DNA of 64,000 bases, from positions 62,001 through 126,000 of the forward strand of contig JBLWYD010000002.1 in NCBI GenBank assembly GCA_048267165.1, in the 5' to 3' direction. The notes under the pieces are model-generated. The model was not told the DNA's origin. It did no database searches and was given only the letters and a program-made list of their open reading frames with translations. This DNA comes from PGYR01 sp048267165. Lineage in GTDB: Bacteria > Bacteroidota > Ignavibacteria > Kapaibacteriales > UBA2268. Positions 1 through 8,653 of this stretch are shown here, one piece after another. The stretch's first letter is position 1, and the number at the start of each line of letters is the position of its first letter. A program made the position numbers and the translations under genes.

Positions 1-2
1 CT

Positions 3-521
3 GTTGGTAATCTGTATGTTAGCTATGTCGAAGGTTGGGGGCTTTATTCCGAATTATTGCCAAAAGAGATTGGATATTATTCCAACCCTTATTCTGATTT
101 TGGTCGATCAGCTATGGAACTTTGGAGAGCTTGTAGATTAGTAGTTGATGTTGGGATTCATGCAAAGAAGTGGGACAGACAAAGAGCTATTGATTATTAT
201 AATAATAACACACCTGCTACAAATTCTGAATCTATTGGAATGGTGGATAGACATATAGTAATGCCGGGGCAAGCTACTGGTTACAAGATAGGGATGCGAC
301 ATATATTGGATTTGAGACAAAAAGCAAAGGACACTTTAAAAGGCAAGTTTGACATAAAGAAATTTCATGATTTAGTATTGAAAGATGGGCCCGTTCCTCT
401 TTTCGTATTAACTGAAACAATTAATAATTGGATAAATAAAAATAAATCAAATAATGATGAACAAGGAGAAATGAATGAAACAGACGTTCTTATTCTTACT
501 AACCCTACTTTGGGTAAGTAA
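3..521 (+). CDS. DUF885 family protein, C-terminal part (5' end outside window)
   Basis: This is the last ~172 residues of a DUF885 family protein, a group of mostly exported, zinc-peptidase-like proteins of poorly known substrate. The open frame runs in from the window edge without a start. It contains the family hallmark EGWGLYSELL, followed by the conserved stretch around NPYSDFGRSAMELWRACRL and later MPGQATGYKIG. The HExxH-type metal motif would lie upstream of the window and cannot be checked. The 3' end overlaps the start of the next gene by 47 bases in another frame, which suggests translational coupling. Family assignment is firm from these motifs; the substrate is unknown. Confidence 0.85.
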   Translation, partial: VGNLYVSYVEGWGLYSELLPKEIGYYSNPYSDFGRSAMELWRACRLVVDVGIHAKKWDRQRAIDYYNNNTPATNSESIGMVDRHIVMPGQATGYKIGMRHILDLRQKAKDTLKGKFDIKKFHDLVLKDGPVPLFVLTETINNWINKNKSNNDEQGEMNETDVLILTNPTLGK

Positions 522-3500
522 CTTAATTTCAGAAGAGAAAGAAGAGAAATGGGATATATCCAATCCACCTGGTAATAATAAGACTGTAGAATTTACTGTG
601 ACGGAAGGCACATGGATGAATCTAGATGTAAGTCCGGACGGAAAGGCTATTGTTTTTGATATGCTAGGGGATATATATACAATCCCAATTACTGGTGGTA
701 AGGCAAAAGTATTAAGACAAGGATTGGCGTGGGAAGTCCAACCACGTTTTTCTCCAAATGGAAAATTTATTTCCTTTACAAGTGATTTTGATGGTGCAGA
801 TAATATTTGGATTATGAATGTAGATGGTAGTAATCCAAAACAAATAACTAAAGAAGATTTTAGATTACTTAATAATGCAGATTGGACTCCTGATAGTGAA
901 TTCCTTATAGCTAGGAAGCACTTTACCTCTACTCGCTCAGCTGGTGCTGGTGAGATGTGGATGTATCACATTTCAGGAGGTAGCGGTATAGAACTGACTA
1001 AAAAGAAGAATGACCAGCAAGATGTAAATGAACCAAATGTATCTGCTGACGGCAAATACATGTATTATTCAGAGGATATGTATCCAGGTGGTTCATTTCA
1101 ATATAATAAAGATCCAAACAATCAGATATATGCTGTCAAAAGATATGAATTTGAAACTGGTGAGACAGAAATTTATGCTGGTGGCCCTGGCGGTGCATTT
1201 AGACCTCAATCATCTCCTGATGGGAAATACCTAGCTTTTGTTTCTAGAGTAAGAACTAAGTCTATTCTATTTATAAAGGATTTGGCTACTGGGGAAGAAT
1301 GGCCATTATTCGATGGACTAATAAAAGATCAACAAGAAGCGTGGGCAATATTTGGTGTCTATCCTAACTTCGATTGGACTCCTGATAATAAGAACATTAT
1401 AATTTATGGAAACGGAAAGATATGGAATGTAAATGTTATAGATAAATCCGTTTCAGAAATTCCATTTGAAGTAAATGCAAAACATAGATTACAAGAAACT
1501 TTAAAATTTAAAAATAAGGTATTCACTGATGAAATAGATTCTAAAGTACTTAGAGGTGTCGTTACGTCTCCTAAGGGAGATAAGATTGCATACAATGCAG
1601 CTGGTTATATCTATATTTATGATTTAAATACTAAAAAAGCGGCAAGACTAACCCAAGAAAGTAATCTTGAATTTGAACCATCATTTAGTAGCGATGGAAA
1701 TAAATTGGTATATGTTTCATGGACAGATGATGACAAGGGTAAAATAAAGTATTTCGATTTCATTTCAAATGGCCCGAGAACATTTAGTTTACCTAAAGGT
1801 ATTTATAGAACCCCAACATTCTCAAAGGATGGAACTAAGTTATTATACTTAAAAGAGGGTGGCAATGAACATCAGGGATACACATACACAAATGAAGCCG
1901 GAATTTATGTTCTCGATTTGAGTAAGCAATCTGAACCTAAGTTAGTAACTGAAGATGGAGAGTACCCACAATTCAATGAAGATGAAACTAGAATCTATTA
2001 TCAAACAGGTGGATATTATTTTGGAGAGTTAGATAAGGGTTATCATTCTGTTGATTTATTGGGAAATGACAAGAAGACTCACTTCACTTCTACTTATTCT
2101 AATAAATTTGTTCCTTCACCAGATGGCCAATTTGTAGCATTTAATGAATTGCACAAAGTTTATATTGCAAGATTTCCAAAAACTGGAAAGCCTATTGTAC
2201 TTTCAGCAGATATCAAATCAGTTCCTGTAGTTAATGTTGCTGATGACGCTGGAATAAATATTCATTGGTCAAATGATAGTAAAAATTTGCACTGGACACT
2301 GGGAGACCAATATCATACTATTAGCTTAGAAGAAAGTTTTGATTACTTAAATAATAAAAAGGAAAATATTGAAAAAGTTAAGTCAAAATCATTTGATATA
2401 GGACCAATCCTCAAGTCAGATAAACCATCTGGAAGAATTGCCCTTACTAATACTAGAATAATTACGATGGATAAAGACAGAACAGTTTTTGAAAATGGAA
2501 CTATTATTATTAATGAAAATAAAATAGAGGCCATTGGTAAACAAGGAGAAGTAACTATACCTAGTGATATAAAATCAATTGATTTACAAGGTAAAACTAC
2601 TATGCCAGGCCTAATTGATGTTCATGCACATCAAGGAACTTTCCGATATGGAATTAGTCCTGAAAAGCATTGGCCATATTGGGCAAATCTGGCTTATGGT
2701 GTTACTACTACACACGATCCATCATCTAACGCAGAAATGGTTTTTAGTCAATCAGAAATGATAAAATCTGGTCGAATGGTTGGCCCAAGAACTTACTCTA
2801 CTGGTATTATTCTATATGGTGCCGATGGTGACTTCAAAGCTGTGGTCAACAACTTAGAAGATGCTAAAACCCATCTGAAAAGAACTAAAGCATTTGGAGC
2901 TTTTTCTGTTAAATCTTATAATCAACCTAGAAGAAGTCAGAGACAACAAATTATAGAAGCTGCACGAGAGTTAGAGATGTTAGTTGTACCTGAGGGTGGA
3001 TCTCATTTCTTCCATAATTTAACAATGGTTGCTGATGGTCATACTGGTATTGAACATAATATTCCTGTAGCTCCATTATACAATGATGTTTTGAATTTTT
3101 GGTCGAATACTGAAACTCATAATACTCCAACCTTAATAGTCAATTATGGTTCTGTTACAGGTGAATACTACTGGTATCAGAACACTAATGTTTGGGAAAA
3201 AGAAAGATTATTAAGATTTACTCCAAGGGAAATAATTGATTCAAGATCAAGACATAGAACAATGATTCCAGAAGAAGAATATGAAAATGGTCATATTCTA
3301 ACTTCAAAATCGTTGAAAAAACTTACTGATTCTGGTGTCAAAATTAATATGGGAGCACATGGTCAAATACAAGGAATCGGTGCTCATTGGGAAATGTGGA
3401 TGTTACATCAAGGTGGAATGACTGAGATGGAAGTTTTAGCTGCATCTACAATTAATGGTGCAGAGTATCTTGGTATGGATAGTGAAATTGGCTCACTGGA

Positions 3501-3759
3501 ATCAGGTAAATTGGCTGATATAATAGTTATCGAAGGAAATCCTCTTGAAGATATTTACAAGACTGAAAATGTTGTTTTTACTATTTTGAACGGTAGAGTA
3601 TATGATTCAGAAACAATGAATGAAGTCGGTAATTACGATATAAAAAGACCAGCTTTTTGGTGGGAATCAGAGAAATATAATGGATTCGATTTTCATGAAA
3701 GAGTGAAAAGCTTTGAGATACCGAAATGCCAATGTGGATACTCTAATCATACACATTAA
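475..3759 (+). CDS. Secreted TolB-like beta-propeller / amidohydrolase fusion
   Basis: The 1094-residue protein begins with a signal peptide (MKQTFLFLLTLLWVSNLIS). Residues ~40-620 hold PD40/TolB-type propeller blades, seen as repeated SPDGK, SPNGK and SSDGN turns. The C-terminal ~440 residues form an amidohydrolase with the metal motif H717-A-H719 in GLIDVHAH, further candidate ligands H844, H856 and H861, H962 in NMGAHGQ, and the closing LESGKLADIIVIEGNPL. This is the architecture of exported imidazolonepropionase-like or dipeptidase-like hydrolases; the propeller probably positions a peptide or cyclic-amide substrate. The ATG has an AAGGAG ribosome site 6 bases upstream and lies inside the end of the DUF885 gene, so the two are probably co-translated. 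The exact substrate cannot be told from sequence. Confidence 0.88.
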   Translation: MKQTFLFLLTLLWVSNLISEEKEEKWDISNPPGNNKTVEFTVTEGTWMNLDVSPDGKAIVFDMLGDIYTIPITGGKAKVLRQGLAWEVQPRFSPNGKFISFTSDFDGADNIWIMNVDGSNPKQITKEDFRLLNNADWTPDSEFLIARKHFTSTRSAGAGEMWMYHISGGSGIELTKKKNDQQDVNEPNVSADGKYMYYSEDMYPGGSFQYNKDPNNQIYAVKRYEFETGETEIYAGGPGGAFRPQSSPDGKYLAFVSRVRTKSILFIKDLATGEEWPLFDGLIKDQQEAWAIFGVYPNFDWTPDNKNIIIYGNGKIWNVNVIDKSVSEIPFEVNAKHRLQETLKFKNKVFTDEIDSKVLRGVVTSPKGDKIAYNAAGYIYIYDLNTKKAARLTQESNLEFEPSFSSDGNKLVYVSWTDDDKGKIKYFDFISNGPRTFSLPKGIYRTPTFSKDGTKLLYLKEGGNEHQGYTYTNEAGIYVLDLSKQSEPKLVTEDGEYPQFNEDETRIYYQTGGYYFGELDKGYHSVDLLGNDKKTHFTSTYSNKFVPSPDGQFVAFNELHKVYIARFPKTGKPIVLSADIKSVPVVNVADDAGINIHWSNDSKNLHWTLGDQYHTISLEESFDYLNNKKENIEKVKSKSFDIGPILKSDKPSGRIALTNTRIITMDKDRTVFENGTIIINENKIEAIGKQGEVTIPSDIKSIDLQGKTTMPGLIDVHAHQGTFRYGISPEKHWPYWANLAYGVTTTHDPSSNAEMVFSQSEMIKSGRMVGPRTYSTGIILYGADGDFKAVVNNLEDAKTHLKRTKAFGAFSVKSYNQPRRSQRQQIIEAARELEMLVVPEGGSHFFHNLTMVADGHTGIEHNIPVAPLYNDVLNFWSNTETHNTPTLIVNYGSVTGEYYWYQNTNVWEKERLLRFTPREIIDSRSRHRTMIPEEEYENGHILTSKSLKKLTDSGVKINMGAHGQIQGIGAHWEMWMLHQGGMTEMEVLAASTINGAEYLGMDSEIGSLESGKLADIIVIEGNPLEDIYKTENVVFTILNGRVYDSETMNEVGNYDIKRPAFWWESEKYNGFDFHERVKSFEIPKCQCGYSNHTH

Positions 3760-3782
3760 TCCAAAATAAATATATTTAATTC

Positions 3783-3813
3783 AAAGCCCTTCTCTACTAG
3801 AAGGGCTTTTTTT
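3783..3813. terminator. Bidirectional intrinsic terminator
   Basis: An 11-bp perfect stem, AAAGCCCTTCT / AGAAGGGCTTT, with a five-base loop (CTACT) is followed by a T run. It sits between two convergent genes; the T run on the plus strand and the A-rich left flank allow it to act both ways. The minus-strand gene's stop codon touches the T run. Confidence 0.85.
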
Positions 3814-6800
3814 ATTTTATAATTCTCACTTTCTCAACTACTATTTTATTTGCATACCTTAGAGTTAGAAAATAAATACCTGTTGATAAATTACTAACAT
3901 TTACATTTTCAGAGTGAGCTCCTCTACCCTGTTTTCCATCCAAAATAGTTATTAAATTTTGCCCCGTGTTGTCTATTAGCTCCATTTCGTAAATATCATC
4001 TGTAGGCTGTTCAAAGCTTATACTAAGATTATTATTATCTATTCTATATGATAGTTCTAAAAGTTTAACAAACTCGAAGCCAGTGTTGTTAACACAATTT
4101 TCTAATATTTCAACTATTAAACTATCTTCAGTAGTTATAGACATGTTTGGGAATGATTGAACTGTACCATCTAACAATTCAATTTTATAATTACCCGGTA
4201 TAACATCTAATACATAGAATTCTAAATCTAACAGTTGATTTGAATTAAAGTTGAATATACTATTGTCAGACTTACTCATAGTTATACTTAGTGCTCCCTT
4301 TACATCTGATTTTGTAACTATCAAATCATTTTGAAGAGCCTTTATCTCACCTAAGACAAGTGCATTAAAAGGATAAGTTAAATCTAAAGTAATTGATTCT
4401 ACATCTACTGAATCAAATTTATATATATCTTCACTTATCTTAATTGGGATATTAATAACATTTTTTGGCGGAGTACTAATATTATCCTTTGCTAACTCAG
4501 CAATAAAATTCCCTGGAGGTATAGTTGTGTCAAATACTATCCCTTTTAAATATGTGACATAACTAAAACTACAAGGCACACTTGTCACTATAGTTAGTGA
4601 ATCACTAAAATCACCCACCCTTAAAGTTTTGAATTCGATATCTAAAACCAATATACTATCTTTTGCTAACTTGATTGGAAAACTTGTTTGGCTTAAAAAT
4701 GTAATATAATTTGGTAAATTTATTCTATCTATAATTAACTCATGTTCATTGACATTAGTTATTGTTAAGGTTTTAATAGAGCTAAATCCTTGACTATATG
4801 AATCGAATTGTATTGTTTCAGTATAATCTAATTTTTGTTCCAGTACTTCTGCCAATAGGATTACTTCTTTTTGTATTCCACATGGCTCAAATGAAAATTT
4901 AGCTTTCGAGTTATATTTTCTGGGCGTTCTCATATTAAAAGTAATCGGAATTTTTGATGTAGCATCAATAACTTTGGGAGTATTTACAGGTATTTTGAAA
5001 TTACCGTCTTGTTCATCTATGTTAATTAAACTTATAATTTCTCCGATTTCATTATCAGAAATTTTAATATCAACATCGATGGTTTTATCAATCTCATCAC
5101 AGGTATAGAACTGACCAAAATTAATTGTGTCTTTCATTTCCAATTTATAACCACCATCTTGACGTTCAGCTATTAGATGAAATGATGGAACAGTTAAAGA
5201 GCATGCAGGTCGCACGAATTGCTTACGCTTATTTATTTTTTGGGGGCTTGTCTTCGAATACTTCAAAATAACGACTACTGTGTCCCCTGGAGGGATTAGT
5301 ATAGGTTTATTTACAATTTCTATTCCTGAAGTCAGATCATCATCCTTTATTTCGACCTCAATTTTACCATCATTATAAGCATGTACAGAATCAATAATAA
5401 ACTCTTCACAGCCTGAGAGAATACCAAAATCAAGAGTATCTTCTACTATTCCAGAACTTGGTCTTGTTATATAAGCTTTTAATAATAAATCAACTTTACC
5501 TTCTACCCCGGTCTCTGAAATCCAATCTATATAACTGTTATTAATTTGTTCCCCTTCATTGAGGCCAGTAATTGTAATATGATACTCTCTTTTGTCATTT
5601 GGAAAGAGTGTATCTGAAGGTGTAAATGGATATATAGCAAAGCTACCAAAGTTATTGATATTATTAAAGATTACCCATTCATCACCTTCATTTCTTATTG
5701 TCACAATTGTATCAACTTCGTATGTACAACTTATTAAAAACCCAAAGTCTATAGTATCTCTATCAGATGTAATTACAACTTTAGAATTTGTTTTTTCACC
5801 ATTTAATGCAATCTTAATATCATTGCAAGCGTTATCGACTAATAAAGTATCGAAATATTTACCGTTTGTAACGGGTGAAAATTGGATCAAAAGCGCTTCA
5901 CTACTTTTTGCTTTTAAGCTAAGCGGAAATGTATTAAGTAATGTGAAAGGTGACTTTAGTTTAAAATCTGATTTCAAATATTCAATATCTTTATCCGAAT
6001 TATTAGTAATAATTACTGAATCAATTTTTGAATTTCTTGATAATGGAAGTTTATAGTCTAGTTTTGATAAATTCGTAACTACTTCAGAAATCGATTTATC
6101 GAATGTTACAGTATATGAAGTATCTTTACAATCACCGTTTATAAAGATGTAGTAGTATTCACCTGAATCCATTATATCAAATGATTCATTAAAATTACTA
6201 ACTTTCAAACCATCTTTATAAAGATAAATAAGTTCTTTAGGGTCTTTTGGCTTAGTATCTGCACGTAATTTGAAATCTATGTCATCACAAAAATTAACTA
6301 TTGTATCTTTTGTTATCAGCCTACCACTTGCATCAGCAATGTAAGCTTCGGGTTGCTCTATTATCTCGATATAAATAGTGTTGGATTCTGTTATACAACC
6401 GTCTTTTCCTTTAATCTCTAACCGATAATAACCAGGTTTATTAATAATAATCGAATCAGATATTCCAGGTTCTTTAAAATCAATGTGAATGGTTTCATTC
6501 TCACCTACATGTTTGAAATACCAAGCATAACTATAATCACTTTTTTTATTATCAGGAATATCAGTGTATAGAACAGTGGTATCTATTGAGCAAAACTTAG
6601 TACCTAACCTTGAATCAATTATTATGTCAACAGGATTGTCTAGAGTAATTAGTTCAGTATTGGAATCATTAATCACGTCAGAATAAGCTATACCCCTACC
6701 GTCTTGAATATTCCAAGAGGTATTCTTTCCATCGTAGAAATTGTAAGCAAATATTGAATACTTTGTCGTAGCACCACAAATAGGGTTCTCATCAATATAT

Positions 6801-7753
6801 TCGGTAATATCTGAACCTTTAATAAATGCTAGTACTTCAGATGTTACACAAATCTTTTGACCAACATAATATACTTTACCGTCTATTGGTTTACAAAAAG
6901 AAGGGGTATCAGTAGTTTTGATAATTATATATCCACCATAATCATTAGTTCCACTAGGTAGATTAACTTTATTCCATTTTAGCTTAATTGTCGAATCTTG
7001 TTTTTGAGCTTTGAGAGATGCAGCATTATAAACTGGCTCTCTTAATGCTTGCCAAAATTGATAATTAATTGGTGAACCTTTGGGATTATTGTTAGCTTTT
7101 CCTTTAGTACCGTTACGAGAGTGAAGTGTTATCGATCTACCAGTGTCATAGCCACTAAGATTATCTGCATTTAGACTATAATCATCCAACTTATTAGCGT
7201 TGCCTATAGAAATAGAATACCCTAAACTACAATCCCCAACATAAGCAATTTTCTTACCTGATATTTTGTAAAAGTCACCTTGAGATGAGTATTGCACATG
7301 AGCCAATGCGTGAACATTTGAGCCACTTGAACTAGTCAATTGTACTACATCACCAAACTGTTGTAACGATAATGAGGCAATACCATTCCAACCAGGTCTA
7401 TCAAAATAAACAGGGTTTTCTCCATCAACTTCTATATAACCATCACTTGGGTCAACGTCAATAGCTCCTGTCCCTCTATGGTTTATTACTATTACAGTAC
7501 CTATTCTAAGTTTTTTCCAAAGTATATTAGAGTTAAACTTAACACCTTTCTGCCACGTGTTTCCATCATTATATTTTTCAGTGTTATCTCTTAACTCATA
7601 GCCTGTTAAACTTGTATTATCTTTTGTTATAAGGATTTCAGTCCATTCATTTTTAAAATCTGAATCGTTATAATATTCAGAGACTACAGCTTCTTGACCT
7701 ATTAATTGTGTAATAGAAGCTAATAATAAAATTATGTATATTGCAACTCTCAT
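3812..7753 (-). CDS. Giant secreted protein: lamin-tail-like, Fn3/PKD-like, choice-of-anchor D repeats, T9SS sorting domain
   Basis: The 1313-residue exported protein has signal peptide MRVAIYIILLLASITQLIG. Residues ~25-180 resemble a lamin-tail domain (EWTEILITKDNTSLTGYELRD). A fibronectin-III-like segment at ~245-330 (IKLKWNKV) and an Ig/PKD-like segment at ~380-460 (GYYRLEIKGKDGCITESN) follow. Residues ~560-1110 hold several ASH/choice-of-anchor-D-like units, each with a pattern like IDFGFLxxC ... TIxNxG ... LLxAxI. The end is a T9SS type-A sorting domain (NLSTGIYFLTLRYANKIVVEKVRIIK-type, last ~75 residues). I infer an adhesin-like or scaffold role on the surface. No catalytic motif was seen. 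It is divergent from the CPBP gene, with 51 bases between them. Confidence 0.85.
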   Translation of the reverse strand: MRVAIYIILLLASITQLIGQEAVVSEYYNDSDFKNEWTEILITKDNTSLTGYELRDNTEKYNDGNTWQKGVKFNSNILWKKLRIGTVIVINHRGTGAIDVDPSDGYIEVDGENPVYFDRPGWNGIASLSLQQFGDVVQLTSSSGSNVHALAHVQYSSQGDFYKISGKKIAYVGDCSLGYSISIGNANKLDDYSLNADNLSGYDTGRSITLHSRNGTKGKANNNPKGSPINYQFWQALREPVYNAASLKAQKQDSTIKLKWNKVNLPSGTNDYGGYIIIKTTDTPSFCKPIDGKVYYVGQKICVTSEVLAFIKGSDITEYIDENPICGATTKYSIFAYNFYDGKNTSWNIQDGRGIAYSDVINDSNTELITLDNPVDIIIDSRLGTKFCSIDTTVLYTDIPDNKKSDYSYAWYFKHVGENETIHIDFKEPGISDSIIINKPGYYRLEIKGKDGCITESNTIYIEIIEQPEAYIADASGRLITKDTIVNFCDDIDFKLRADTKPKDPKELIYLYKDGLKVSNFNESFDIMDSGEYYYIFINGDCKDTSYTVTFDKSISEVVTNLSKLDYKLPLSRNSKIDSVIITNNSDKDIEYLKSDFKLKSPFTLLNTFPLSLKAKSSEALLIQFSPVTNGKYFDTLLVDNACNDIKIALNGEKTNSKVVITSDRDTIDFGFLISCTYEVDTIVTIRNEGDEWVIFNNINNFGSFAIYPFTPSDTLFPNDKREYHITITGLNEGEQINNSYIDWISETGVEGKVDLLLKAYITRPSSGIVEDTLDFGILSGCEEFIIDSVHAYNDGKIEVEIKDDDLTSGIEIVNKPILIPPGDTVVVILKYSKTSPQKINKRKQFVRPACSLTVPSFHLIAERQDGGYKLEMKDTINFGQFYTCDEIDKTIDVDIKISDNEIGEIISLINIDEQDGNFKIPVNTPKVIDATSKIPITFNMRTPRKYNSKAKFSFEPCGIQKEVILLAEVLEQKLDYTETIQFDSYSQGFSSIKTLTITNVNEHELIIDRINLPNYITFLSQTSFPIKLAKDSILVLDIEFKTLRVGDFSDSLTIVTSVPCSFSYVTYLKGIVFDTTIPPGNFIAELAKDNISTPPKNVINIPIKISEDIYKFDSVDVESITLDLTYPFNALVLGEIKALQNDLIVTKSDVKGALSITMSKSDNSIFNFNSNQLLDLEFYVLDVIPGNYKIELLDGTVQSFPNMSITTEDSLIVEILENCVNNTGFEFVKLLELSYRIDNNNLSISFEQPTDDIYEMELIDNTGQNLITILDGKQGRGAHSENVNVSNLSTGIYFLTLRYANKIVVEKVRIIK

Positions 7754-7760
7754 TCTTATT

Positions 7761-7770
7761 ATGACGTCAT
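7761..7770. promoter_or_regulatory. 10-bp perfect palindrome ATGACGTCAT between divergent genes
   Basis: The palindrome ATGACGTCAT lies in the 51-base divergent intergenic region, 8-17 bases upstream of the giant secreted gene's ATG and 35-44 bases upstream of the CPBP gene. Its symmetry and place suggest an operator, but a 10-mer in one copy is weak evidence and no regulator is known for it. Confidence 0.25.
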
Positions 7771-7804
7771 TTTAAATATATAAATATCAATTACAGTAAA
7801 ATTA

Positions 7805-8653
7805 ATGAATTATAAATCTATTGTCAAATTTCCTTCTAATGCAGTGATAATTATATTAATAATTGGAATTACTGTTGGCTTCAATGTTTTTGGTTCTTTA
7901 GTAACTATTATTTCAATGAAACTTGATTTGGGAATTGATGCAAAGCTTATACAAGCCGTCTCACAGCTAATTTTTCTTTTCGGACTTACTATTCTACTTT
8001 CCAATATAATTCCTCTAAAATTTAAACAACTCTTTAGGTTAGAAGAGAATATAGAAGTTAAGTATATATTATACGGGGTTGTTGGTTTATTCTTTTTAAA
8101 TATATTTAATACTGGTTTTGTTTCATTCCAAGAATACCTCATACCAGAATCATTAATGGACATCTACAAAGATTACATAAAACTGATGGAATCAATCTAT
8201 GAGAAAATGCTAATGGGAAGAGATGCATATGATTTCTTGTTAGCAATACTTATTGGTGCCGTTATTCCAGCAATCTCAGAAGAATTTTTGTTCAGAGGGT
8301 TTGGACAAAGAGCTTTAGAAGAGAAGAATTCCGTATTTTTCTCTGTTATGGTAACTGGAACTATATTTGGAATTATTCACTTTAACCTAGTGAATTTGTT
8401 TCCACTTATACTAATCGGAATATTCCTAGGATATTTAGCACATTATTCTAAAAATATTCTTGTTCCTATATTCATACATTTTCTGAATAATTCTGTTTCT
8501 ATTCTGTTCTTCTATATTGGAGAACCAGAAATACTAAATGATGAAGCGAATCTAAGCTTTATAAATTCTTTAATCTTTTCTACTATTGGTTTACTTGGTG
8601 TAATAGTAGTAATTATAATTCTGATTCGATCTGGAAGTTCAAAAAGCGAATAG
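7805..8653 (+). CDS. CPBP family intramembrane glutamic endopeptidase
   Basis: This is a 282-residue polytopic membrane protein of the CPBP (Abi/CAAX prenyl protease, Rce1-like) family. All three catalytic motifs are present: E159-E160-x3-R164 in SEEFLFRG, F-x3-H192 in FGIIHFN, and H225-x3-N229 in HFLNN. Hydrophobic segments at ~12-40, 48-67, 85-100, 150-165, 178-240 and 255-277 form the membrane core. Bacterial members cleave or modify membrane-bound substrates, and some give bacteriocin immunity. The substrate here is unknown. Its last 41 bases overlap the 3' end of the convergent TonB receptor gene. Confidence 0.92.
   Translation: MNYKSIVKFPSNAVIIILIIGITVGFNVFGSLVTIISMKLDLGIDAKLIQAVSQLIFLFGLTILLSNIIPLKFKQLFRLEENIEVKYILYGVVGLFFLNIFNTGFVSFQEYLIPESLMDIYKDYIKLMESIYEKMLMGRDAYDFLLAILIGAVIPAISEEFLFRGFGQRALEEKNSVFFSVMVTGTIFGIIHFNLVNLFPLILIGIFLGYLAHYSKNILVPIFIHFLNNSVSILFFYIGEPEILNDEANLSFINSLIFSTIGLLGVIVVIIILIRSGSSKSE

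Noticed and set aside
5592..6056. 154-codon open frame opposite the giant T9SS gene
   Set aside because: Antisense to a clear coding region, with low-complexity hydrophobic translation and no ribosome site.
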